From Cellvibrio sp. UBA7661 (lineage in GTDB: Bacteria > Pseudomonadota > Gammaproteobacteria > Pseudomonadales > Cellvibrionaceae), in NCBI GenBank assembly GCA_002483365.1, contig DLHT01000008.1, positions 1 to 64,000 on the forward strand: 64,000 nucleotides of DNA, in the 5' to 3' direction. Positions 53,473 through 63,500 of this stretch are shown piece by piece. How positions within the stretch are numbered: position 1 is the stretch's first letter; each line of letters opens with the position of its first letter. A program made the translations under genes and the position numbers. The notes under the pieces were generated by a model, which was not told the origin of the DNA, searched no databases, and saw only the letters and a program-made list of their open reading frames with translations.

Positions 53473-54198
53473 ATGAACGTGGCTAAACAGCCTGTAATTA
53501 ATATGCGACCGGAGTCCAGAGGGCTGTCCTTTGACCGCCCAGCGGCAAGCCAGATCTTTGGTTTTATTCGCGACTCCATCATCAGCATGGAATTACTCCC
53601 CGGACAAATGGTGTCGGAAACGGCCTTGGCGCAACAGTTTGGTGTTAGCCGGACTCCTGTGCGCGAGGCGTTGATCCAGCTCGCCAATATTGGCTTTGTA
53701 GAGGTGCTGCCCCAACGCGGAACCTATGTGTCCAAATTCAGTATGGAGAAAATTCTGGAAGCGCGTTTTATTCGCGAGGCACTTGAGGTTGCAGTAGTCA
53801 CACAACTGGCAGCCAATAGCGATGAAGCGATTCGCCTGGAAGCAGTGGATCAGTGCGAAAAAATTATCGCCGACCAAAAAACAGCTGCCGCCGATGATGA
53901 TGCCCTCGCCTTTCAAATGCTTGACGATACTTTTCATCAAACACTGGCCAGTTTTACCCAGTATCCACGCGTAGCGTCTTTTATTGAGGCAGAAAAAGCC
54001 CATATGGATCGCGTACGCAATTTAAGCCTGCATGTAAGTGGGCAATACAAACGCATCCTCAATCAACACAGCGCGATTATCAAAGCCATCAAAGAAGGTT
54101 CAGCACAAAAATCCGCAGCGGCAATGAGCGTGCATCTCAAAGATGTGTTCAATATCCTTGAAGTAATTCCGCAAGAACATCCCGAGTATTTCACCTGA
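53473..54198 (+). CDS. GntR-family regulator (FCD/FadR-type)
   Basis: 241 aa. Winged helix-turn-helix at about 25-90 (QIFGFIRDSIISMELLPGQMVSETALAQQFGVSRTPVREAL, then VEVLPQRGTYVS) and an all-helical FCD ligand domain at about 95-225, with RFIREALE, LDDTFHQTL and the conserved His of NQHSAIIKAI and SVHLKDV that bind metal or ligand in this family. AGGAG abuts the ATG at 53473 with no spacing but stands 6 nt before a GTG at 53479, so translation may really begin two codons later. Its targets and ligand are unknown; the flanking genes are not metabolic operons that would reveal them. Confidence 0.92.
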   Translation: MNVAKQPVINMRPESRGLSFDRPAASQIFGFIRDSIISMELLPGQMVSETALAQQFGVSRTPVREALIQLANIGFVEVLPQRGTYVSKFSMEKILEARFIREALEVAVVTQLAANSDEAIRLEAVDQCEKIIADQKTAAADDDALAFQMLDDTFHQTLASFTQYPRVASFIEAEKAHMDRVRNLSLHVSGQYKRILNQHSAIIKAIKEGSAQKSAAAMSVHLKDVFNILEVIPQEHPEYFT

Positions 54199-54221
54199 TT
54201 GTGTTTTGCTTTTAACAAACG

Positions 54222-54243
54222 GCCTATCCCACCCAGGATAGGC
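54222..54243 (+). other. Hairpin downstream of the GntR gene
   Basis: An 8-bp perfect stem (54222-54229 with 54236-54243) with a 6-nt loop but no T-run. It may be a weak or Rho-assisted terminator. Confidence 0.4.
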
Positions 54244-54402
54244 TCAAGCAGATGCGCAACAATGTTCAATCCGCACCATCAAATTACTGTCTATACTGCG
54301 ATGCATGTTAATGATTTGATGCCTGGCTGAACCCAATGCCGTATTTTTTTATACACCGCGCCACAACTACTGCAGACAAACCGATATTAGCGGAGCCGCT
54401 GC

Positions 54403-55107
54403 ATGCGTGTGCCTAGCATTTTCCTGCTTGGTAGCGCATGGAAATTGCCGGGGTTATCGGTATTGCGTACTAAGTTGCCGCTGTTGCTACTCAGCCTTTC
54501 ACTGCTAGTCAGCGCCGATATTCAGCCACAGAAAATGCAGGAATCCATGCGCAGCCGTTATGGTGATGACGGGATTGCCCTGCTAGATGCCTGGCAGCGA
54601 ATGCTGGTTGATGCCATCCACAATTCCAATGAAGACAAACTCATCCAGGTCAACCAATTTTTTAATCGCCACGTGCGCTACACGGAAGATGCCGTGTTGT
54701 GGAAAAAATCGGACTTCTGGGCAACACCGTTAGACCTGATGGGTATGCGTGCAGGTGATTGCGAGGATTACACCATCGCAAAATATCTCAGCTTGTTGCA
54801 ATTAGGCTTTTCTAACCAACAGTTGCGATTGATATATGTCAAAGCGCAAATTGGCGGCCCCCAAAGCAAAATTTTCCAGGCACATATGGTGTTGGGCTAT
54901 TACCCGACACCCGATGCTACCCCATTGATCCTCGATAGTCTGATCAACACCATTGAACCTGCAAATCAACGGCCGGACTTGCGCCCGGTATTCAGCTTTA
55001 ATAGCGAAGGTTTGTGGGTAGGCAATAAGGAAACCACGGCTGACCCCACTGCCCGCTTATCGCGTTGGCGTGATTTGCTGGCACGTGTTCATGAAGAAGG
55101 TTTTTAA
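54403..55107 (+). CDS. lapG: LapG-type periplasmic cysteine protease
   Basis: 234 aa transglutaminase-like cysteine protease (BTLCP family). In Pseudomonas LapG cuts the N-terminus of LapA and releases it from the surface; LapD sequesters LapG when c-di-GMP is high. An N-terminal hydrophobic segment (about 24-38) serves as signal or anchor. The catalytic triad is visible: Cys120 in AGDCEDYTIAKY, His161 in AHMVLGYY and Asp178 in LILDSL. lapD follows after 39 bp, and a LapA-like adhesin with a TAAG cleavage site lies 2.5 kb away. Confidence 0.95.
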   Translation: MRVPSIFLLGSAWKLPGLSVLRTKLPLLLLSLSLLVSADIQPQKMQESMRSRYGDDGIALLDAWQRMLVDAIHNSNEDKLIQVNQFFNRHVRYTEDAVLWKKSDFWATPLDLMGMRAGDCEDYTIAKYLSLLQLGFSNQQLRLIYVKAQIGGPQSKIFQAHMVLGYYPTPDATPLILDSLINTIEPANQRPDLRPVFSFNSEGLWVGNKETTADPTARLSRWRDLLARVHEEGF

Positions 55108-55146
55108 AATGCAGACTACAAAAATTGATACCAAAAGGCACAGACC

Positions 55147-57060
55147 ATGTCACTGATAAAACAATTGTGGATAGGCATTATTTTACTGTTGCTACTAGCG
55201 CTTGCCGGTAATTTTATTATCAGCATCCTGACTGCAAAAACTTATCTGCAAGAACAATTGCGTTTAAAAAACATCGATAACGCCAACTCCCTTGCACTGT
55301 CTATTTCACAGATGCCAGAGAAAGATCCGGTCACGCTGGAGTTATTGATCACCGCACAATTTGATGCAGGCCATTACGAGTACATTCTGTTTCAGGATGC
55401 TAACAACAAACCGATTGTCGCACGCAATTTTGAAGAGAATGATAAAGATGCGGCACAGGTTCCCGCCTGGTTTGCGCGATGGGTTGCACTGGATGCAGCA
55501 CCGGGAATTGCACAAGTACAAGATGGTTGGCAACAAGCAGGGACATTACTTGTAAAAAGTCATTCGCGTTATGCAGTGGAAGCACTGTGGAGCAATACAC
55601 GCAATTTATTGGACTGGTTTATTATCGCAACACTGCTCAGTGGATTGATTGGTAGTTTCATCCTGAAATATATTTCACGTCCATTGGATTTGATTGTGGA
55701 TCAGGCCGAAGCCATCGGCCAACGTCGATTCATTGTGTCGGAAGAGCCCAGAACCAAAGAGTTCCAACGGCTGGTGCGGGCGATGAACACCTTATCGCAA
55801 GGTGTTAAACAAATGCTTGATAAAGAAGCGCGCCAGCTTGAATCACTCAGACGTGAATCACAAACCGATGTATTGACTGGACTTGCCAACCGCACCCATT
55901 TTTTAAATTTGCTAGATGCCCAATTAACTAATGAAGAATTGCAATCTGATGGTGTGATGGTGATTGCGCGGGTCATGCATTTAAATGAGCTCAACAATCG
56001 TTTAGGTCATCAACAAGTCGATCAGTTACTGCGTGCAATTGCCGGGGTATTCAGCGATATCCAAAATAAACATCCCGATAGCTATGCAGGACGCTTAAAC
56101 GGCAGCGACTTTAGTTTGCTGATTCCCACCGACACCCCCATTGATATTATTAGTGCAGAAGTTTCCCAGGCACTTAACTTTCAATTGATCGCAGGAGGTT
56201 TTGATAAAGTTGCCGTACCGCTGGCACTGTGTAGCTTTAATCATGGTGACAAATGCAGTGAAATCTTGCACAAACTTGATGGCGCCCTTGCGCAAGCAGA
56301 ACTAAAAGGCAATCGCGCTGTGGTAACAGTTACCCAGCATCAAATTGATTATGCACAACACAATCTCAGCCAATGGCGCGATGCGATTAGCCATTCTCTG
56401 GCCACTCAAAATCTGTCGTTGGCAAAATTTCCGGTGCGCACAAGCAATCAGGAGTTATTGCATGAAGAAGCTGCGGTGCGCTTACAGTTGGATGAAGCGT
56501 TAAAACCTGCCGGATATTTTATGCCCTGGGCAGTACGCTTGGGGCTCATGCCCAATGTTGATATCGCGGTATTAAAACTCGCACTCACCGAGTTGAACCG
56601 TTACCCGGCTCCACTCTCAATCAATGTGTCAGCTGCATCGCTCTGCAGCACCAATTTTCGTGAGCAAGCCGTTTCACTATTAACTGAAAACCCCGGCTGT
56701 GCCGCGCGGTTGTGGATTGAGTTTCCGGAAGTGTGTGCATTGCGCCATCTGGAAGAGTTGCGCGCATTTTCATCCCGCTTACGCACGCTGGGCTGCCGTG
56801 TAGGTTTGGAACACGTAGGTTTGGAATTTACCCAATTTGCTAATTTGCAAGATATGGGCTTGGCCTATTTAAAAATCGATAGTGCCATTGTGCGCGATAT
56901 ACAACACAACACCAGCAGCCAGAGTTTTGTCCAAAGCCTCTGTACACTCGGGCATTCATTGGGTATTCAAATGATTGCCGAAGGCGTAATCAGTGAAGGA
57001 GAACAACAAACGCTGATTAAAATTGGCCTTGATGGATTTACCGGCACGCATATTGTTTGA
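55147..57060 (+). CDS. lapD: LapD-type c-di-GMP receptor
   Basis: 637 aa. Membrane helix (about 7-27), periplasmic LapD/MoxY-type sensor domain (about 30-150) expected to bind LapG, second helix (about 155-172), HAMP, then GGDEF-like and EAL-like domains. Both enzymatic sites are degenerate: the GGDEF position reads RLNGSDF, and the EAL motif is lost (the segment begins AKFPVRTSNQELLHEEAAVR), while the fold remains (LSINVSAASL, YLKIDSAIVRDI, MIAEGV). This is the receptor, not enzyme, pattern. It directly follows lapG. A strong terminator lies after its stop. Confidence 0.95.
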   Translation: MSLIKQLWIGIILLLLLALAGNFIISILTAKTYLQEQLRLKNIDNANSLALSISQMPEKDPVTLELLITAQFDAGHYEYILFQDANNKPIVARNFEENDKDAAQVPAWFARWVALDAAPGIAQVQDGWQQAGTLLVKSHSRYAVEALWSNTRNLLDWFIIATLLSGLIGSFILKYISRPLDLIVDQAEAIGQRRFIVSEEPRTKEFQRLVRAMNTLSQGVKQMLDKEARQLESLRRESQTDVLTGLANRTHFLNLLDAQLTNEELQSDGVMVIARVMHLNELNNRLGHQQVDQLLRAIAGVFSDIQNKHPDSYAGRLNGSDFSLLIPTDTPIDIISAEVSQALNFQLIAGGFDKVAVPLALCSFNHGDKCSEILHKLDGALAQAELKGNRAVVTVTQHQIDYAQHNLSQWRDAISHSLATQNLSLAKFPVRTSNQELLHEEAAVRLQLDEALKPAGYFMPWAVRLGLMPNVDIAVLKLALTELNRYPAPLSINVSAASLCSTNFREQAVSLLTENPGCAARLWIEFPEVCALRHLEELRAFSSRLRTLGCRVGLEHVGLEFTQFANLQDMGLAYLKIDSAIVRDIQHNTSSQSFVQSLCTLGHSLGIQMIAEGVISEGEQQTLIKIGLDGFTGTHIV

Positions 57061-57086
57061 GTTTGGCACGGTTGTGTCACAAATAA

Positions 57087-57120
57087 AAAAAACCGTTGCG
57101 ATCTTCTCGCAACGGTTTTT
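57087..57120. terminator. Bidirectional terminator after lapD
   Basis: An 11-bp perfect stem (57091-57101 with 57107-57117), 5-nt loop, A-run before and T-run after. It serves lapD and the convergent small gene at 57181-57510. Confidence 0.93.
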
Positions 57121-57180
57121 TATTGGCTGATTGATTTTTTAAACACTAGCAGTTTTTGTGTGCGGCTTTCATCATTGATT

Positions 57181-57510
57181 TTATAAAGGCAAGTTATCCC
57201 CGTCATCCAACAACTCTATGCCCTTTCGCTTACCGCGCAACTCGCGGCGATTTAATAATTTGTCTTGTGCGATTGTGGGTAAATCCGTAAAGCGGATAAC
57301 CCCTTGCTCAACCAACAAACCCACCACATCTTCCATTACCCGCGCCATGGATTGGTCTGTTTGTTCCAGTGCGATTTGTTCAGGCGATTTTTCACTCTGG
57401 ATAAATTGCAGCAATTCAGGTGAGTCATCGGCAAGGCGTTCGTCGATACCATCCTCTGCCACTTTACTCATGGCAGTAATTTCACCACTTGCATTACGTT
57501 TTACAAACAT
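57181..57510 (-). CDS. Small conserved protein of unknown function
   Basis: 109 aa, acidic, no signal peptide or membrane helix. The opening MFVKRNASGEITAMSK and a later helical segment SMARVMEDVVGLLVEQGVIRFTDLP resemble small gammaproteobacterial proteins often mislabelled tryptophan synthase beta-like. No enzymatic function should be inferred. AGGA stands about 6 nt before ATG. It lies between the terminators of lapD and the LapA-like gene; the hairpin at 57539-57566 ends only 29 nt upstream of its start, so its transcription may depend on read-through or a promoter inside the adhesin gene end. Confidence 0.7.
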   Translation of the reverse strand: MFVKRNASGEITAMSKVAEDGIDERLADDSPELLQFIQSEKSPEQIALEQTDQSMARVMEDVVGLLVEQGVIRFTDLPTIAQDKLLNRRELRGKRKGIELLDDGDNLPL

Positions 57511-57538
57511 ACCGTTTCCTACAAAGAAAGCATGTGTA

Positions 57539-57566
57539 AAAAATCCCGCAAGAAAGCGGGATTTTT
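57539..57566 (-). terminator. Rho-independent terminator of the LapA-like gene
   Basis: An 11-bp stem (57539-57549 with 57556-57566), 6-nt loop, further A/T on the flanks. On the minus strand it follows the adhesin stop by about 20 bp. Confidence 0.85.
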
Positions 57567-57587
57567 ATTCGCGTCCAACATTTTTTA

Positions 57588-60500
57588 TTAATCAGTAATC
57601 AACTTATTATTGTTGAGTAACTGGGTAATAATTTGCTGATCGGTTGTAGCACCGCTGTAAAGCGATTGCAGATTTACACCACTCAATACGATTTGCTGTG
57701 TCTCTGCACCACTGGTGAAGCTTCCACCAACAGAATGACTATCGGCTGCAAAACCACCTGCGTGGCTGATATGGATAATAGTATCGCTACCAGAGATTTC
57801 AAAGTGCAGGTAGTTCGCTAAATTGCCCGCACCATTGGATGCTCCAACCGATTCGCCTTGCAACAAATCACGCAGATCCAACACGTCACCACCACTGGTA
57901 TTACTGCCTGCTGCACTTGTTGAAAAGTTCTGGATGGTATCTACCGCAGGCGTACCTGCTGCACCTTGATCACCTAAAGACCAGACAAAGACATCCACAA
58001 AGCTTTCACCAGCATCACCACCTTTCAGGGTGTCATTGCCTGAACCACCACTGATGCGGTCAGACCCGGAGCCAGCGTTGATGGTGTCGTTGCCGCTGCC
58101 ACCAAAAAATACATCTGAACCGGCCGCCGCACTCAGGTTGTCATCACCGGCACCGCCATAAACAACGTTGTTACCGCTGCCAGCGTTAATCGTATTATTG
58201 CCGTTACCACCCTGAATAAATTCATTGGCAGATGACCCTGTGTAATTACCAGATTCTGTGGTGGTGATATCTACCGTGGTATAGGCCGCCTTCAATGTCA
58301 CTACACTCGATACCGATGCTGTTGCACCACCGTTAATCTCGGTAGAGGTGACTTGCACAGTCAGATTAGTCGCAAGCGTTGTATAGCTGCCTGGCAGGTT
58401 TAATGTCAGGTTGGGCAGATCCGCCTCGGTAAATTGCCAGACCCCACCGCCTAAATTGGTTCCTGCATTAAAGCTCAGCCCTGTTGGCACATTGCTGACT
58501 TTAATTGAAAGGGTTTCTGAGCCATCGGTATCCACCAGCTTGGTGATAATCGGGAATTTCACACTGGTTCCGCCGGTACCATGAGCAACTGCAACCAGTG
58601 ATTTGGTAACAACCATACTAGCTGCAGTTGCCGAGCCTACGGTGACATTCACTGTGGCAGTGCTGGTTGCACCAAGGGCATCACGAACGGTATAGTTAAA
58701 GCTGGCGGCACCTTCAAATCCAGTGACAGGTGTAAAGACTACATTTGAGCCAGATAAGCTAACGGTTCCATTGGTGGCACCTTGGACACTGACAAGCGTC
58801 ATGGCATCCCCATCAGCGTCAGAATCGTTAGCAAGCAGAGCAGAAGTGGCAATGCTAATGGCAGTATTCATTTTGGTCATACTGCTATCGTCACCGAGAG
58901 TCGGAGCTTGGTTACTGCGTCCAACCAACAAGTTGACTGTTGCAGTATCAGAGCCGCCGCGACCATCGCTCAGCGTATACGTAAAACTGGCGGTGCCTAC
59001 ATAGCCACTGGTGGGGGTAAACACGACGTTGCCACCGACCAAACTCACTGTACCGTTCACCGCTCCCTGAACACTGACAATACTCAGGGTATCTGCATCC
59101 AGATCGCTATCGTTGGCCAGCAAACTTACAGCACTTATGGTATTTGCAACACCTTCGATGACGGTAAGGGAACCATTGATAGTAGCAGGACCTGTACCCT
59201 TGAACCCCGTCAGGAAGTAATCACCCCCATCACCAGATCCATCAACCGTATTCAAAGCCTTGAATTTAATACTATTGAATACAACGTTGCCGGTATTGAT
59301 ACTGAAGCTACCCTGCTCACTGCCGCCAGATAAACGGAAGGTATCTGAAGCTACCAATACCCCGTTGAAGTAGGCCTCCCACACACCAACTTCACCGCCA
59401 TTTTCCCCCGGGAAGAGTCGGCTCACACTAAAATTGGCTTGATTCAGGTTTCCATTAAAGGTCATCACCAAAGATTCGGACTTGCCTGTCGCAATGTCGT
59501 ACTCAATCTGGTCAGGCACCAAAGAGGTACCCCTTGGTGTACCTTGAATTCCAAGGGTATTGGCATTGCCGTCGACAGTGCCTATATAGAGTGATGCGGC
59601 TGTATCGTTAGCTTTGTAGCCTGAAACATTAACGGCCATCCCTTTACTGTCTAGATTGGTCCACAAGTCCGATGCAGAGAAATCGCCAAATGCCACTGAA
59701 TACGCTGATGCACCTGCAGGGTCATCTACCGCATCCGGAGCTGTGTTGGCCTTGGCGACAGTGACATTAACCGTCGCAGTATCTGTACCGCCTTTGCCAT
59801 CAGAAACAGTGTAAGTAAAGGATGCCGGGCCGTGATAACCCGCCGTTGGGGTAAAGACCACATTTCCACCCACCAGATTCACTGTGCCATTGGTTGCGCC
59901 CTGTACAGAATCAATCGTCAACGTATCACTGTCCAGATCCGTGTCATTCATCAGCAATTGCACAGGAGTCAGGGTCAAGACCTCATCCTGTTTGACACTG
60001 GCAGTATCGTCCAGCGCAACAGGGCCATCGTTAGTACCTACGACGGTAATGGTAACTATCTTGCTGGTGCCATCGAGACTGGTGACAGAGAAGCTGTCCT
60101 GTTTGGTCTCACCTTCTTTCAGCTGTTGGACGGCAGGTTTGGTGTTATCAATGGTGTAAGTCCAGTTGCCCGAAGCATCAATCGAGAAATGCCCGTAAGT
60201 GCCAGGGCTATTGGTTCTGGCGTTGAAAGAGGCTTCGCCTGCATCAGGATCACTGATGGTCAGAGTTCCGGTTGCAGTCGTTTGCGCCAGGGTATCTTCT
60301 TTCACGCTGCCGGAACCTGAACCAATGAGGGCAGGATCGGCAATCGGATTGACGGTGATACTCACGGTCGCCGGTGTTGCATCCTGTAACCCATCATTAT
60401 CCTGAGCGGCATAGCTGAAGCTGGTATTACCATTCCAGTCAGCGCTTGGATTGAAATACACGGGGCCGGTTACCAGATCGCCACTATTGACCAAGGTAGT

Positions 60501-63500
60501 CATAGCCGCATCGGTATACAGCAAGCCGTTGGCCGGTAGGGATTTGATGACATAACCCGCAAGGGTGCCATCGCTATCACTACCACTGAGGCTGATCGTG
60601 ATAAGCGTGTCTTCATTGCCGGTGGCGGTGACATCGTCGGTCGCTGGGGGAACAGCGGCTGGCGGGGTTACAGCGATATTGACAACAGCAGTATCAAAGC
60701 CTCCTTTACCATCAGACACGCTGTAGCTAAATGAGGCTGGCCCGGTGTAACCCGGGGTTGGTGTGAATATGATGTTGCCGCCGGAAATGGTGACTGTCCC
60801 ATTGGTCATGCTGAAGATGGTCGATACCGACAAGGTATTACCATCAATATCGACGTCGTTTGCCAACAGCTGGCTCGGGCTTATGGTAAGCGCACCATTT
60901 TGCACCACTGAAAAATTGTCATCCGCAGCGACAGGCGCATCATTCATAGGGGTTACGGTGATAGTCAAGGTACTGGTTGCGCCAGTGTTAGTGGTATAGC
61001 TAATTACCGGCACAGAACCGTGGTAGTTGGCATCGGGCGTGAATTCATAGTCGCCATTACTCAGTAACAGGAATGATCCAACGCCGGAAATATTGGTCGT
61101 CGCTCCAGGCAAATAAGCGACACCGTTGATTTCATAACTTTGGATGCTTAACAAATCATCCGAATCTTTATCATTAGTCAACACATTACCATTGATAAAA
61201 TCATCTTCCGGCACACTGACATTCTCAGGAGTCATCACCGTGGGGTCGTTGACCGAATTCACTGTGATATTGACTGTCGCGGTGCTAAATCCACCTTTGC
61301 CGTCACTGATGGTGTAACGGAATGAAGCAGGACCAGAGTAATCAAGCGTAGGAGTGAAGACGATATTTCCACCAACCACACTCAAGGTTCCGTTGGTAGC
61401 ATTTTGAATCGTCACTATTGTGAGCGGGTTATTCTCGGCATCAGTATCGTTTACCAACAGTTGGCTTGGACTGATGACCAAGGGGGTATCTTCATTAATA
61501 ACAAAGACATCATCTACTGCAACAGGTGGATCATTTTCTGGTGTTACATTGATCGTAACGGTGGCCACGCTGCCATCTACAGTGCCGTCATTCACCTTGT
61601 AGGTGAAACTGTCGGTAGTGGTTTCGCTGCCATTGTGGACATAGGTGAAAGTGCCGTCGGCATTGAGCGTCAATGAACCATTGGTAGGCCCAGAGACGAG
61701 AATGGCGGTCAGTGAATCGCCGTCTGCGTCGGTATCATTCAAGGTGATTTTATTGGCCGCGGTCACTGTGAGAGTGCCGCCTTCAGCAACGGTGAATACA
61801 TCGTCCACTGCAACCGGGGCCTGGTTAACGGGAACAACAGGATTCACACCAATCGTGACCGTACTGGTAGTAGTACCACCGTTACCGTCATTGATTGTCA
61901 CCACAAAGCTGTCGCCACCGGTGTAACCAGAATTCGGGGTATAGGTGAATGTGCCCGTTGCGGGGTTCAACACCACGGTGCCACTCGTCGGGCTGCCTGT
62001 GATGCTGTAAGACAAGGTATCGCCATCCGGGTCATTCGCGCTGATAGCGCCATTCACCGGAACATTTTCATCGGTGGTCAGATTCAGGTTGCTAGCCGTT
62101 GGAGCACCATTTACTGGTGCAACACCGATAGACACCAAGCTGGTGGTAGTTCCGCCATTGCCATCACTAATCGTGACGGTAAAGCTGTCGCTGCCGGTAT
62201 AACCAGAATTCGGGGTGTAGGTGAATGTGCCCGTTGCGGGATTCAACACCACGGTGCCACTCGTCGGGCTGCCTGTGATGCTGTAAGACAAGGTATCGCC
62301 ATCCGGGTCATTCGCGCTGATAGCGCCATTAACGGGTACGTCTTCGTCGGTGGTCAGGTTAAGGTTGCTTGCGGTGGGCGCATCATTCACCGGTGTTACG
62401 CCGATGTTGATACGGCTGGTTGTGCTGCCGCCGTTGCCATCGCTAATGGTGGCAACAAAGCTGTCGCTGCCGTTGTAATTTGGATTCGGGGTGTAGATGA
62501 ATCCACCGGTGGCAGGGTTCAGGGTCACTGTACCGTTGGCAGGCTGGCCGGAAACCGTGTAGGCCAGGGTATCGCCATCGACATCACTGGCAGCCACTTG
62601 CCCACTAATGGAGGTATCTTCAGGCGTTGTGAGGTTTTGGTCGCTGCTCACCGGCGCATCATTCACCGGGGTTACACCAATGTTGATGAGGCTGGTCGTG
62701 GTGCCGCCATTGCCATCGCTGATGGTGACCACAAAGCGGTCACTGCCGTTGTAGTTGGCGTTAGGGGTATAGGTAAACTCACCCGTTGCAGGGTTAAGCA
62801 CGACAGTGCCGTTAGCAGGCTGACCAGAGACGCTATAAGCCAAGGTATCGCCATCGACATCAGTTGCAGTCACTTGGCCGTCGATCGGCGTATCTTCCGG
62901 TGTTGTCAGGTTTTGGTCGCCGCTCACCGGGGCATCGTTAACAGGATTCACACCAATCCGCACTGTGCTGGTCGCAGTCCCACCGTTGCCATCGCTGATG
63001 GTCACGACAAAACTATCGCTACCGTTAAAGTCGGGGTTGGGGGTGTACACAAACCCACCGGTTGCCGGATCAAGGGCTACAGTGCCGCTGGTTGGCTGGC
63101 CGGATACAACATAGGTCAGGGTATCGCCTTCGATATCCTGTGCGACCACCTGACCATTCACCGGCGTGTCTTCATCGGTGGTGAGGTTGATGTCATTGGT
63201 GGTAGGCGCGTCATTCACTGGCGCGATCGTCAAACTGATTGTGGTAGTCGTGGCATTACCGCGACTGTCGGTCACTGTGACGACAAAACTGTCACTGCCG
63301 TTGTAGTTGGCATTGGGGGTGAAGATAAATTGGCCGGTAGCAGCATCCAGCACCACAGTGCCATTAACCGGTGCGCTAGCCAGGGTGAAGGTGAGCGTAT
63401 CGCCTTCCAGGTCCGAGGCGATAATCTGACCGGCAATGGTTTCATCCTCATTACCAGATAAACTTTGATCGATGGCTTCGGGAGCGCGGTTGATGTAATC

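Noticed and set aside
62598..63461. A 287-codon plus-strand frame opposite the LapA-like gene
   Set aside because: It follows the adhesin repeats in antisense and its product is repetitive without a recognisable fold. The minus-strand frame has a ribosome site, TAAG site and RTX end.
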